NCBI RefSeq assembly: GCF_020379485.1
Contig: NC_063438.1
Coordinates: 2,790,001 to 2,854,000, forward strand
Direction: 5' to 3'
Source of the DNA: Brassica napus
Taxonomy: Eukaryota; Streptophyta; Magnoliopsida; Brassicales; Brassicaceae
Length of the DNA: 64,000 bases
Shown: one piece after another, positions 50,318-62,439 of the stretch
Position numbering within the stretch: the first letter of the stretch is position 1
Layout of the letters: each line of letters starts with the position of its first letter
Translations under genes and position numbers: made by a program
The notes under the pieces: generated by a model
Told to the model about the DNA's origin: nothing
Databases searched by the model: none
What the model saw: the letters and a program-made list of their open reading frames with translations, nothing else

Positions 50318-50927
50318 TGTGAGATAACAAACTAAGTCTCACATTGGAGAATTAGACAAAGAGTGTCTAATATATAAAGAGATGTCCAACTCTATTAGTA
50401 TGAGGCATTTTGGAATGGAAACCAAAAGCAAATTCATGCGGGTCAGCCTCTAAGGTTCAAAGTGGACAATATCGTACTAATCAGATAATATAGAGTTGGA
50501 CATGGGATTTCACAATCCCAACAATTGGTATCAGTCCTAACAATTGGTATCAGAGCGCAGTTGACGAGAAATCTGCAAGAAAGACCTAAATACCCTTTGA
50601 ATGATGAATGGGTATCCTATGAGTTAGGAATGAGAGGTGTGTGGCAGAAATCAAGTTAGAAGATCTTGGAAGTCAGTTGTGAGACACGAGATGAATGTGA
50701 TCCTTAGTTTGAGGGGGAGAATGTGAGATAACAAACTAAGTCCCACATTGGAGAATTAGACAAAGAGTGTCTAATATATAAAGAGATGTCCAACTCTATT
50801 AGTACGAGGCCTTTTGGGATGGAAACCAAAAGCAAATCCATGTGGGCCAGCCTCTAAAGTTCAAAGTGGACAATATCGTAATAATCAGATAATATAGAGT
50901 TGGACATGAGATTTCACAATCCCAACA
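50318..50927 (+). mobile_element. Complete TRIM retrotransposon (plus strand)
   Basis: Two direct LTRs, each 206 bp by my count, lie at 50318-50523 and 50722-50927. They start TGTGAGATAACAAACTAAGT, end CACAATCCCAACA and are nearly identical. The 198-bp interior starts almost at once with a primer binding site, TGGTATCAGAGC (50545-50556, initiator-Met tRNA complement). It ends with the polypurine tract TTTGAGGGGGAGAA (50708-50721). Flanking CATGA and CATGT agree at four of five bases, consistent with a target duplication. There is no coding capacity, so movement must depend on enzymes supplied by another element. The structure is that of the Katydid-type TRIMs known in crucifers. Confidence 0.93.
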
Positions 50928-52337
50928 CATGTGCTCATCTGAAATAAAAACATTTTTTATAAGATTCTAAGAACCAGATGTGTGACGTTATAAATGTTTA
51001 AGAGCATGACCGTTTATTACAGTTTTAGTTCAACCGACCAAAAGTTCGTTTTACGAAAGAAAGAAAAAGATGTGTGGAGCTGATTGATAGTAGTGGGAAT
51101 GGAATGTCATCATTCAGGCAGTATTATAAGTGAAAGTTTCAGCTCAAATAAACAAACTAATGGTATTCTTTGCGTTTAAAATCAAAATATGACGGAAAAT
51201 CTCTTAAGTATTTTACAAAGTGATTCTCTTTCTTTTTTTAAATGTTGCCTATGTGTAATACCTTGAAAGAAAATGAAATCAATGTGATGATAATATAATT
51301 ATTTTTAAATCAGTAAAACATAATTTAAATTTTGATTGTAAGTAAATGATTTTAAACTTTAGCTATGTGGTTGGCGTAGGAAACCAATAGTTTTAGTATA
51401 TAAGTATATAAAGACACTCGTGTACGTGAGATTCGTTGATCAATATAAATAACAAGGCCAAATTAAGATAAGGTATAATATTATTTTAATAAAGCGATTA
51501 ACAAAAAAAATTTATTGGGAAAGCTATTAGCTAACGTCGTCTATACTTAATATTTATCATTGTTAATCGTTTAGAGCTGATCACTTTGTGATTTATTATT
51601 TCGTTCAACAATATTAAATTTTAAACGAAAATCAAATGCAATCATTTTGGTCCATGTATCAAATTCTTTTAGATGATTAGAATAAAAATTTGCACTTCCC
51701 TATATGTCGGAGCTCCCTCCTCCAAACTATATTTATCAAGAAACTGAGATCACATTAACTATAAAAATGTACTTTTACCTCCATATTTTCATAGGTTGGA
51801 TTTTACTATGTATCTTCGACTCTCACACTCTACAATAAAGGATAAATTCTTACAGTTATTGGATTGTGTTCCCTCCCTACTAAGTTATGTATCTAGATTC
51901 TTATAAACAAATATTTGTTATAGTTATATTATTCTGATAGTCACTTGATAATATTTTGTCACTATTTTCATTAAAAATTTATATATCATAACCACAAACA
52001 ACATGAAAATTTTACATAAACAATATGATATATATAGGTAGTTCTTACTCTTTGAAGGAAATTTATCACCTTCTCTTCAATTAATCAATATAGTAATTAA
52101 TATATAAAATACTTTATGGAGTAATATTATAACCTTCAAACCAAACTACAGTTTTCTAAAACCAATAATTATTATAATGGCTATAATCATAATAATATAT
52201 TTCTTACACATTTTACTGTTTCTCTCATTTAGTTATAAAAATTTATAGACCATGGATCAAATTAATAATGAATTTCAAAGTATTATCAATGATAACTGAT
52301 TAATAAAATTTTATAAAATTAGCATGTAATCCTATAA
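50928..52337. other. Intergenic DNA, no gene seen
   Basis: AT-rich. No open frame, RNA gene or element termini could be supported. Confidence 0.5.
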
Positions 52338-53113
52338 CTAGATCTCGATCCGCGCAACCGCACAGATTTTTGTTTTCATTTATTTTTATATATATATTTT
52401 ATTTGCAATCAATTATATATATATATGTCTATCAATTTTTAAAACATAATAAGCTTACTTTATATTTTCATTGAATATATTGTTTCAAACTTTTACATGT
52501 ATTTGTATCTTCTTATATATATATTTTTTGGATTATTATTTCATTATTAAAATTGTAACTATATATATATATAAAGATTAGTAAAATATTGTTTTATTGT
52601 CATATTCAAAGTTATTGTAACATTTCAAAAATTTAGTAAGTCTTTAAAAATTAAACTTTTCGCTTCATATATTTATATTATCGAGTAAATGATTACACAT
52701 TTAGTTTTTGTTTAATTTTTAAAATAAAATACATAGTTTAAAATTTTTTTTCATTGGTTTAAGATAGTAAAAATTAATCATTGTTAGATAATATGATTTT
52801 TGTTATTTAAAAAAATCTTTATAATTTTAAAAGTTAACATCAACAAATATTTAAATATGTAGCATATAGAGTTATAGTATTACAACATTAAATTATATCA
52901 ATTTAATTTATACTATCTATAAATCCAATGGATTATTTATTGTTTAAATCCAATTATTGATATCCCAATAAAAAAATTTGGTTGGCCCAAAATTTAAATG
53001 ATAAGATTAGATATTAAAAGTAACATGACTTTTTAGGAATAATTCCATTATGTTTATTTTTAAAAAAAATCATACATAAATCAAGGTTGTGACTTATATT
53101 TTAATAAATAAGA
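52338..53113 (-). mobile_element. Complete short non-autonomous Helitron
   Basis: On the minus strand the element starts at 53113 with TCTTATTTATTAAAATATAA after a host A. It ends with an imperfect GC hairpin (GTGCGGTTGCGCGG), then ATCGAGAT and CTAG at 52341-52338, followed by a host T. This meets the Helitron rules: TC start, 3' hairpin, CTRR end and insertion between A and T without target duplication. The 776-bp body is very AT-rich and non-coding. Confidence 0.82.
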
Positions 53114-54715
53114 TTACACTTTCCTTCATCCCTTTATATATATAACATGTATTTTACAGTTTAGAAATAGTATAAATATAATTTTTTGCGTAGATTTATA
53201 AGTGTTACTTTTTCTTCTTTTCACTTTCTAAATTTAATTTCGAAAGACTGAAAATTGAAAGTAACCTTGTAGGCTTATACGTACTGTTAATCCGTTAAAA
53301 CATATTAATATTTTTCCATTTATCAAATAAGAAATTGAAGAATTAATCAACGCTCACACAACATAAAATATACTATTAGTAAGCAGATTAGGACTATAAT
53401 TAATTCAATATTTAAAATACGTCGTGCTTTGATGCTTTAAGGTGATGTTAATAGAATCGTTGACATTTTGGCACCAAGTTCTCGAGGCATATATTCGTTT
53501 CAAAAGATGATAAAAGATAAATGATAATTCTAAATAAATCACTGTCAATCGCAAGACAACCTCGATGTTGGTCCATTCTTATAACTCTTTTCCTTTTTTC
53601 ATTTCATATATTTTCAATATTAATTTGATTTTGTTTGGGACAAGACCAGAACTATGTCTTATATTTTACGTAGATATAAATTAAAAACGAAGTCGCCAGT
53701 AAACTCTTAAGATAATATGAAAAGATGTGCAAGCTTTACGAACGATGTTGAAAAATGACAATACCAACTTGATTAGGTAGTAGATTACCAAAACAAAAAC
53801 TTGATTAGGTAGTAGGAGTACTGTATAATAGAGGTTGGAAAATTAAATATAATAATATCCTGTTATAGCCTTATAGGTAATAAAATGCACGATAATGTCA
53901 TTGTCATTCTTCAGCACTAATAAAAAAAAAAGTCTATTGCAAGTTTAATATACTAAAACTTCGATCGTTACATATCTTCAAGCCAGGGTGCCTTTTCCCT
54001 CTAATTATATATTTTATATATAACAAAGTTCATATAAAGTCCTTTCTCAAAAAAAGTTCATATATTAAAAATAGTATATACCACCAATTTCGTAATACAT
54101 TTAAAGAAATTAGGTGCCAACAAAAATGCATCGAGCCATCGAGCTATGTTTTGTTTTTATCTAAACTGTCGCACCCATCCTTATCTCTCACTTAAATGAA
54201 ACTTTAATCAGCCATTAGCTTCAATGTCCCTGTTGAGAATGTATTGAGAAAATTAGTTAATTCTTCTTATGATATCTACAAAATTTATGGGATTAAGATC
54301 GATAAAATTGTGTTAAAAAAAAAAGATCGATAAAATTATGAACTTTCCAACAAAAATATCAAACTTTCTTTTAAAAATGCGTTTAACATTTTGTACTTTT
54401 AATTATATCCTTTTTTGGAACAAAAAAGGTAATACAAAAAGGTATTAATTATATCTATATATTAATACAAACCAATAGGTTACAAAATTGGCTCATCAAC
54501 TACATGTTAGAGATTTCGTTTATATTAAAAGTGAGGAGCTACATCTTAAACATCTATGGCCTCAATTTATGACTCTTCATTTGATATTACAATTAACAAA
54601 AATAACCAGTGAATCCGTTCAATCTGACTTTACAAATACTAATCAACTAAATATTTGTATGTTTTTATATGCATGGTTAAATTGGCTTATAGAGTTTATT
54701 TCAACTTAATGAATT
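53114..54715. other. Intergenic DNA, no gene seen
   Basis: AT-rich. A repeat of AACTTGATTAGGTAGTAG is present twice near 53766-53817. Nothing else could be supported. Confidence 0.5.
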
Positions 54716-54721
54716 TAAGTA

Positions 54722-54966
54722 ATACTCCATATGTTTCAAATTATATGCCATTCTAGGTTTTTCACGCCAATTAAAAAATTCATTAAATGTTTAATTTTAC
54801 ACTTATTTAACTATTATAATTTTATTATTTTTATTTTATTCTTAATTTATGTAAATGTAACAGAGATAAATTAATACCATAAACTGCATAGAAATCCTAA
54901 AACGTTACTTATTTTGTGATGAACTTCTACTTTACAATGATATTTAATATGAAACTGAATGAGTAG
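54722..54966. mobile_element. MITE with TACTCC-type inverted ends
   Basis: The left end TACTCCATATGTTTCAAATT and the right end, complement of AATATGAAACTGAATGAGTA, form an imperfect inverted pair. It is about 245 bp, AT-rich and non-coding. It abuts the next MITE. Confidence 0.6.
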
Positions 54967-54968
54967 TA

Positions 54969-55208
54969 CTTCATCCGTTCCAAAAATATAGACTTTTTAG
55001 TATTTTTACACATATTAAGAAAACACATTAAAATACCATAATAAATGTGTTATTTTCTATAATTTTCAATAACTTTTAACCAATAGTAATTCCATAAAAT
55101 CAATTAATTTTCTTGAAGTTTACAATTTTTTCATAGAAACATACAAAAATACATTTTTCTGAAACAAACTTTTTTCTAAAAAGTCTATCATTAAAGAACG
55201 GAAAGAGC
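54969..55208. mobile_element. MITE with CCGTTCC-type inverted ends
   Basis: The left end reads CTTCATCCGTTCCAAAAATA, followed by TAGACTTTTTAG. The right end contains CTAAAAAGTCTATCATTAAA and then GAACGGAAAGAG. The arms pair over about 30 bases with a few mismatches. Preceded by TA; the second TA is not clear. Confidence 0.65.
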
Positions 55209-55599
55209 AGCTTTTTGAAAGATATAGGCAAAGTAGATAACAAGTTATCTTTGCTGAAAACTTAGATGCCTCAACTTAACAAAAGCAATCTATAGAGGTT
55301 ATCTTTTTTTTTTTTTGAACAACCATAGAGATTACATATCTAGAGATGTAGAAAAGGAAGAGGAAATACATGTGAGATGCACCATATAAATGAGCATATG
55401 CAATTCACTGAGCTAAAAGATTACACACATAACCGTCCAAATATATCTAGTAATTCTCAAATATCTCGATATCTACACAAATGGTTACATAACATGTTAA
55501 TTAGGTGTTACCAAAAAAACATGTTAATTAGGCTTTAGTGAGTTACTATGATCTAATTGTATTAATGGTTACAGATTTTGTAATTAGTTTTTAGATATC

Positions 55600-55830
55600 G
55601 TAACATGGGTTTCAGAGCCACATGCCCCCTCCTAATTGGATCTCAAATGAAGACAAATGAAGTGAGATGCCACTGGCTAGTCGTCCACCCACCCTAATCG
55701 GGTCGGGTGTCAGCGGGATCCGCGGGGGTGGGGGATGGGTGGGAAAGGGAAAAATCACGCCCATACGTCCTGGTTTCAGATTCAACCTACATCTCTCTCT
55801 TCTTCCCATGCGGTCAACACACACATTAAA
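55600..55830. other. Isolated GC-rich island
   Basis: Within very AT-rich DNA, about 55680-55765 is strikingly GC-rich (GGGATCCGCGGGGGTGGGGG), with G runs on one strand and CCACCCACCC nearby. It is followed by a CT-rich leader-like stretch (CTCTCTCTTCTTCCC). Short open frames exist on both strands but resemble nothing I know. It could be a promoter of an unannotated transcript, a G-quadruplex-forming site or a foreign fragment. Confidence 0.35.
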
Positions 55831-55849
55831 CTCTCTCTCGAATTACTAG

Positions 55850-56690
55850 TATTGCTAATTAGTAACTGCACTAGCAATATAATAATTCAAAATTTTTTAT
55901 TTAACTTAATACTATATGATATAAGTGTATAGTATATATATATTACCACCAGAAATTTCCATATTTCATCTAAACTTCCGATCAAATACAAGAAAATGAG
56001 TAGTCTGGATACTGAGGGAAAAAAACTTCCAGCAAACCCGCCACCATTTTTCCGTTGCCTTTGTAATGTCGATTAGAAAACTCATTGCATCCATCCGATT
56101 AAGATTACTCTCGGAATGACTTTGTGAGACAATTGTAACAAAAAAGCAATACGAATAGGATATTGTCCGTAAGAGTACATAAAATCTTGAACGTTAGAAT
56201 TTAAAATGTGTAACTATATAAAATGTTGTATATACACTGAGGATTTTCCGCAATGTTGTTCTCCAATCATCATATCTACACTTCCTTCTTTTATCACATA
56301 TTGTTTGAATATTTGTTTTATATATCGTGTATATAACAGTGGACGAAGAAGAAAACAAAAGGCAATGACCTTTTGGTATACACTATGAAACTTGTAAGGG
56401 ATGTGTATAGTTATTATTTATATGTACGTAATTTAATGTGTGGAAGCCGGATTATTAAAAGATAATCCGACACAATTAATGAATCACATAAAATTATAAA
56501 ACTGTCCAACATTTAACAAACTTCAACTACATAAATTTAGTATTGACAATTTAAAACTGATTATTATACTTCATAAAAGCATGGATGAATCATAACCAGA
56601 ATCCTATGCTTTCTTTATAGGTATGTAACAGCGATTCCCATCTTCTTTTATATGACTTTTATCCTTAATACAACCCATATTAGTAATATA
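55850..56690. other. Intergenic DNA, no gene seen
   Basis: AT-rich. A TAATCCG/CGGATTA inverted pair lies near 56449-56471. No gene or RNA was found. Confidence 0.4.
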
Positions 56691-56694
56691 TATT

Positions 56695-56940
56695 CTATTT
56701 GTTTCAAAATACACAAAATTTTAGGATTTTGCAAAATTATTAAGAAATTTATTTTTCATCTTAAAAATATTATTAAAATATAAGTTAAATTATTCAACCA
56801 ATCACAAAACAGAATACAAAATATTATTGGTTACATAGTTATTGATAAAGTTAAAAATACATTGAAATATAAAAATATCATCTATTTTGAAACATCAAAA
56901 ACTCCATAAAACATCATCTATCTATAAACGGAGGGAGTAC
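56695..56940. mobile_element. Stowaway-like MITE
   Basis: The right end reads ATAAACGGAGGGAGTA, the complement of the widespread TACTCCCTCCGTTT terminus. The left end ATTCTATTTGTTTCAAAATA is its decayed partner. About 245 bp and non-coding, with the typical internal ACCAATCACAAAA motif. Confidence 0.65.
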
Positions 56941-57239
56941 TCTTTTGTTCAGGTTTTGAATAAAAAAAGTGTACAGATAAAAATACTCAAGACCTGAAAT
57001 AACTGAAGTTGCATATTTTGGGAAATATGTCTTGTCCGGAGAATGTTTACTTTGGTGGTCGTGTGAGCAAGAAAACAACTGAAGTTGCATATTTTGGGAA
57101 ATTTATATTTACTTTTGACATATTTAAGGTAATTATTAGAGCAGTGAATTTTCTTGCTAAAATCACCCGTTGATGACCTGAAATATTCCGATCGTGACGT
57201 GAAAGCCACCCTTCGAGTTGCAGGCATGTCCCTGAATGA

Positions 57240-57470
57240 GTCAATGTTTATAGGGAAGTGATTTAACATTAAATGAATCATTCACGCGTGTCAGCTTCTC
57301 CACGTGCGAGTGTGAGCTGGTTTTCGCTGGCTGGTCTTGTAACGTGAAGGCATCGCAACCGACGGGGACAAACATCCAACGGCGTCTGACGCGCTTGTCA
57401 TCTTCTCTTTCCCTCCACTTCTTGTCTCTTTAGTCTTTCTCAAGTTTTGCGAATTACGAGCTTGAATCTA
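57240..57470. other. Non-AT-rich block, possible promoter
   Basis: About 57280-57420 is rich in C and G (CCGACGGGGACAAACATCC; ACGGCGTCTGACGCGC), includes a CACGTG box and is followed by a CT-rich leader-like run. No gene follows downstream within reach, so its role is unclear. Confidence 0.3.
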
Positions 57471-58306
57471 CCCTCATCGAGCGAACCATACACAATTAAT
57501 CCTTTCAGCAACATCTGAATATGATAGTAATACTACTATTTTGCTAGTATATGTTAAAAAGCCAAAAAAAAAACAAATCGGCTGAAAATAAAGAAACTTA
57601 AGTCAGTTTTTCTTGAAGCGTCTACTCAGTAATAAGTAACTTTCAGAATATCAGAGTTTATGGGCTCGAGAATTTAACGTTTCACACATTCCTTTTGGTA
57701 AAATGTATTTTCTCGTTTAGTTCTGTTGTTAATCTTCAAATTGTTTCACTATTATTCCCATTACTAAAATATGTTTTTATGTCATAACTGATTTCTTTAT
57801 ACATATATTTATGATAATAGTAGAGATTTGCAAGGGCGGACAGCAAATGAGCGAAATTTTTAGCTGATGTGGAATGATTAGCTACCAATGCAATCGTGTA
57901 ATTAAACACACAGTATAATAATATATGGACATTAATTATTGACGTACATGTAGTTTTTTTCAGAAAAATGATTTCTATCATCGTTATTTCGTGGATAATA
58001 ACATATCAGTATACAATTAAGTGGTTCTCTTCTCCTAGATTTTAAGTGAAATAATTAAACAGCTTCTGTCATCATCCAACGACAATAACGTCTCTTCTTT
58101 TCTCAGCTTGTTTTTGCCATTTCAACTCGTAATTATTTATCACTAACTTTCATGCACCTTAATTAAGTAATCTTAACTTATATGTTGCGGACACATGTAT
58201 CATGTTAAAATATATTTGCAGGTCAAAAACATTTATTTGTGAGAAAAAGAAAACAGCTATATGTATTTTTTTCTACAATTAACCCTACGAGATCTTTTAT
58301 TATAAG
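57471..58306. other. Intergenic DNA, no gene seen
   Basis: AT-rich. No gene, RNA or repeat termini could be supported. Confidence 0.45.
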
Positions 58307-58308
58307 TA

Positions 58309-58564
58309 CTCCCTCCGTATCATTTTAAGTGATGTTTAAGAATTTTAATTTGTTTCATAATAAATGATTTTTTCACCATTTAAAATAAAATTTAATGTCA
58401 TTTAAAATTTATGACCAATTACAAAATACTGTATTTTTTTATTGGTTGAACTAGTTTTATTTAATATTATTTTTATGTATCCAAGATAAATTACATAAAA
58501 TTTTATATTTTTTAAATTTATGTGTAAAAAACCTTAAACATCAGTTAAAATGATGCATAGGGAG
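58309..58564. mobile_element. Stowaway-like MITE with TA target duplication
   Basis: It starts CTCCCTCCGTATCATTTTAA, preceded by TA (58307-58308), and ends AAAATGATGCATAGGGAG, followed by TA (58565-58566). Inside the ends, GTGATGTTTAAG and CTTAAACATCAG extend the inverted arms to about 33 bases. The element is 256 bp and non-coding. Confidence 0.85.
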
Positions 58565-58589
58565 TATTTTAAAGGAGCCATTTCTTAAC

Positions 58590-59400
58590 GCTTGTTTGAA
58601 AATGAATACTTGATTCTTCACATCATGTACGTTAAATGAGCCAATTAATCATACGCACGTAAACACAAAATGAATACTTGATTCTTCACATCATCTACAT
58701 AGTTTTGTTTTGTTTGAACTAGTGACTGCTAAAAATGATATATAATCATATCAGGAATATATAAGTGTTTGTGTTATGACCTAGGTCTCTCTAAAAATAT
58801 ATATATAAGTGTTTGGCTCATTCTACCTTCTTATTGTATTGGAGACTATAAATATCTCCGTTGCTCTTTACGTTTTGATTGTGCGTATATAGATAGAATT
58901 CTTATTTTCTTATGTTATACCGTCACATTTAGAAACATAATAAAAAATGAAGTAAAAAGACTCGTGAATGTTAGCTACAAAATTAGATCTCGTGAATTGA
59001 TAAATGTAATTAAAGACCGTACATTAGGGCATGTACCAGCTATAAAATCATACATATATACATCAGTTTCATCAAAGCTTAATTAAGTTTAAACAAAATC
59101 ATTTTAGATTCGAGATTGACTCGTGCGCTTTAATTTGTGTGTCCATTATAATCTTTGATATAATTCCACGCATCCATGGACTGCATATCTAGTAAACATC
59201 ATCCAATATTTTTCACGGAATTATTTTGCTAAATTTAATTTTTCCTTATTTTTCAATCAAAGAGAGACAAACACACAACTGAAAATTATTACACAACATG
59301 AAAAATTGGACCCCACAAAGTGACTATAGTAGGTAGGACCCACAAACCGCCATGAGGCACGCTGTCTATCTAAAGTCTAAACCAAACTAAACCCATCTTC
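58590..59400. other. AHL22 upstream region
   Basis: AATGAATACTTGATTCTTCACATCAT is represented twice, near 58602 and 58670, as a short direct duplication. AT-rich otherwise. The stretch 59290-59700 holds CT-rich leader sequence and is probably promoter plus 5' leader of AHL22. Confidence 0.45.
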
Positions 59401-59709
59401 CATCTGAATACTTTCTTACCCTTAACCTCTCAGACCTAACCCTAAATCCATCTCTCTCCTCTCTCTCTCTCTCTCTCTTTTTCTCACAAGCTTCATCTTC
59501 ATGTTTTACTAGTCCACCTCCAGTTTCATTGTACATGTACATGACCTTGTATCTCTTTTCTTTTGCTCTTCTTCAAAATTTTCAATCTTCTTCCCCTTGA
59601 TTAATTGTATTTCCATACTCAAGCTAAGCTACTGGTTTTGGTTTGAGCGAAAGAGAAAAAGGAGATTAATTAACTAGGGTTTTTAATTGTTTGTCTTTTC
59701 ACTCAAGAA

Positions 59710-60645
59710 ATGGATCAAGTCTCTCGCTCTCTTCCTTTTCTCTCAAGAGATCTTCATCTTCACCCACACCATCAGTTTCAGCATCAGCAGCAACACAATC
59801 ACATCCACGAGATCGACCAGCACCGAATCAGCGGCCTAAAACGCGACCGAGACACTGAGATCGATCCAAACGAGCACTCTCCAGCCGGAAAGGATCAAAA
59901 CACTCCCGGTTCCGGCGGAGAAAGCGGCGGTGGAGGAGGAGGAGATAATCAAATCACGAGAAGACCACGTGGCAGACCAGCTGGATCCAAGAACAAACCA
60001 AAACCACCAATCATCGTCACGAGAGACAGCGCGAACGCTCTCAAATCCCATGTGATGGAAGTAGCCAACGGATGTGACGTCATGGAAAGCGTCACGGTCT
60101 TCGCTCGCCGTCGCCAACGCGGTGTATGCGTTTTGAGCGGAAACGGCGCCGTTACTAACGTTACCATAAGACAGCCAGCTACGGTACCTGGTGGCGGCTC
60201 GTCTGTGGTTAACTTGCACGGACGTTTCGAGATTCTTTCTCTCTCGGGATCTTTCCTCCCTCCTCCGGCTCCACCGGCTGCTTCCGGTCTAACGATTTAC
60301 TTAGCCGGTGGCCAAGGACAAGTAGTTGGAGGGAGCGTGGTTGGTCCACTCATGGCTTCGGGACCTGTGGTGATTATGGCCGCTTCGTTTGGTAACGCTG
60401 CGTATGAGAGGTTGCCTTTAGAGGAGGATGATCAGGAAGAGCAGCAAACGTCTGGAGCGGTTGCTAATAATAATAATATAGATGGAAACGCAACGATGGG
60501 TGGTGGGACGCAAACGCAGCAGCAGCAGCAGCAGTTGATGCAAGATCCGACGTCGTTTATTCAAGGGTTGCAACCAAATCTTATGAGTTCATCTGTTCAA
60601 TTGCAAGGCGAAGCTTATTGGGGAACTCCGAGACCATCTTTCTAA
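59710..60645 (+). CDS. AHL22: AT-hook nuclear-localized protein, AHL22-like
   Basis: A single exon of 311 residues. A His/Gln-rich start (about 17-35) is followed by an acidic-basic stretch and a Gly run (about 68-78). Next come one AT-hook with the RGRP core ([17 protein letters not shown], about 84-100) and a PPC/DUF296 domain (about 102-225) with the conserved GRFEIL. The C-terminus is acidic then Gln-rich and ends YWGTPRPSF, as in clade-A AHLs. These proteins bind AT-rich DNA in the minor groove and form complexes through the PPC domain. AHL22 (At2g45430) represses hypocotyl growth and delays flowering when overexpressed. Intronless structure fits clade A. The start is the first ATG after a long CT-rich leader. 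Confidence 0.96.
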   Translation: MDQVSRSLPFLSRDLHLHPHHQFQHQQQHNHIHEIDQHRISGLKRDRDTEIDPNEHSPAGKDQNTPGSGGESGGGGGGDNQITRRPRGRPAGSKNKPKPPIIVTRDSANALKSHVMEVANGCDVMESVTVFARRRQRGVCVLSGNGAVTNVTIRQPATVPGGGSSVVNLHGRFEILSLSGSFLPPPAPPAASGLTIYLAGGQGQVVGGSVVGPLMASGPVVIMAASFGNAAYERLPLEEDDQEEQQTSGAVANNNNIDGNATMGGGTQTQQQQQQLMQDPTSFIQGLQPNLMSSSVQLQGEAYWGTPRPSF

Positions 60646-61985
60646 TTCGCCAAAATAATAATAATGATACGTTTCTTCGTTTTTCAATTTTTAATATATC
60701 TTCTGTTAAATTTTAATTTTATTTTCTAAAAGATAATTGTAGCCTTTGATGAAGATTTGGGGTACGTATGGAATCGACGAGAACCGTTTTGGTCATGAGA
60801 ATGGTCGATCGATCTTTTAGGTTTGCGAGGGGGGTTTTGTGTGTCTGCGTTGACTAAGAAAAAATAATAAATTGGTTCCAAGTTTTTATGATCCATGTGT
60901 TAGTGATAACTAAGCTTTGCGTATATGTTAAATTATAGTGCATATATACGCTTATTGAAATGTTTATAACGCTCAACGAGTACACCCAAGAAAAAGTTAC
61001 ATGTTACTAACCATGTCAATTTTTTTTGTTGTATACTAGGTCAAATATATGTTTTTAGTCCGTTACTTATTAAAGTCTAAATCCATTTCCCGAAAAATTC
61101 ACATTGTTTGTATGTTATTATTTTTCTGTGTTAAAGATTTATTAATAGTGGTTATTTGTATTTAGTATCAACGGCTATAAAATAAAATTATATTAGTTGT
61201 AAGGTAGAATATAGATCGTGAGGCAAGAGGCATAAAAGAAAAAGGAGAAAAGGATGATTGTTCCGAGGTTGGTAAGATAATGGTGAGGCAAGAGGCATAA
61301 TGACAAGAACAAGACTTGGGAACAAGGTGATTGCATTTGGCGGATACTTGTATTTACACATTTACACGAAAATCCTTAGATATGTACATTTTTTTTTTTA
61401 GATATGTACACTTATACAAGTAGTTTCCTGATATTTAGAAACTAATCAAATAATTGTACAGTATATTACTGTGATGTTATTTTTCAAGTAAGAAAAGAGT
61501 CGAGTAGAAATATATACTAAATCTTGGAACAAGAAAATGATGATTACATCGACTAGCTCACTTGATCACTGCATATACTATATACTATCACATACTACTG
61601 TACATTTTATGGAAGAACATAATTTATGTGTGTAGGGTTTGTTTTGTAAGTAGATAGAGAAGGGAAGAAGAGCATTGGATGTAGCACCAACGCACGTGCG
61701 TGTCTCTGAGAAGGAAAAGTTCCTTTACGAGGAGATGAGTGAAGTGAGAGTTCCTTACTTCCAAAGCCACCTCCCTTCCACACTTTCCCCATCATCTCTT
61801 ATCTGTCTCCCTTTTGCATTTACATCTCATTTCCTCTTTCACCTTTTTCTATAACCTATCGATCGCTCTCTCTATTTTTTTTGCTGTCCGAACGATTACT
61901 ATCAATCATATAATTATAACGACAAATATAATTTGAACATAGCCTGCGCAATTATGTTGCGCAATTATGTTTATGGTGGATGATA
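60646..61985. other. AHL22 downstream intergenic DNA
   Basis: AT-rich. GGTGAGGCAAGAGGCATAA-like sequence is duplicated near 61219 and 61281. TGCGCAATTATGT is tandemly doubled at about 61945-61971. No gene was supported. Confidence 0.45.
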
Positions 61986-61989
61986 TACA

Positions 61990-62350
61990 TTCTTATATGT
62001 TGTCTATTAAGAACATGATTAATCTGGGCTTTTAATTTGTGATTCTTAACTCATGTTTTGACATTTTTTTTTATATTTTTCGACTAAAAACTGTCTCTTA
62101 AACCATAATTACCGGAATCTTGAGAATTTTTTTTTTCTTTTTGTTTTCTAAAAAAAATTAAAAAATAAACTAATCGCGGGCAGCCACGTATCGGTAGGGC
62201 CCGCAAACAATGCAAAAACTCCCCAAAAACCGATCATTATTTCGTGATTTTAGAGATCGGTTTCTAAATTTTTTGTGGGATCCACGCGTCAGTGGGGCCA
62301 CAAACAGTTCAAAAACCTCCTTTAGAAACCAGCGATATTTATGCTCTTAG
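61990..62350. mobile_element. Candidate non-coding repeat element
   Basis: A stretch containing GTAGGGCCCGCAAACA near 62195 and GTGGGATCCACGCGTCAGTGG near 62275, bracketed by TTAAGAACATGATT and TTATGCTCTTAGG. The duplicated AAACCGAT-type and GGG-CCACAAAC segments recall repeats common in crucifer genomes. I cannot define true ends. Confidence 0.3.
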
Positions 62351-62439
62351 GACATGCACATCGGTGCATCTAATGACGTATCTTAACAAATAAGAGGCAA
62401 AAAAATAAATACAAATTAAGCTAATAATCGTGGGACGTT

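Noticed and set aside
54488..54709. 73-codon plus-strand frame
   Set aside because: AT-rich composition and no recognisable motif; chance frame next to a MITE.
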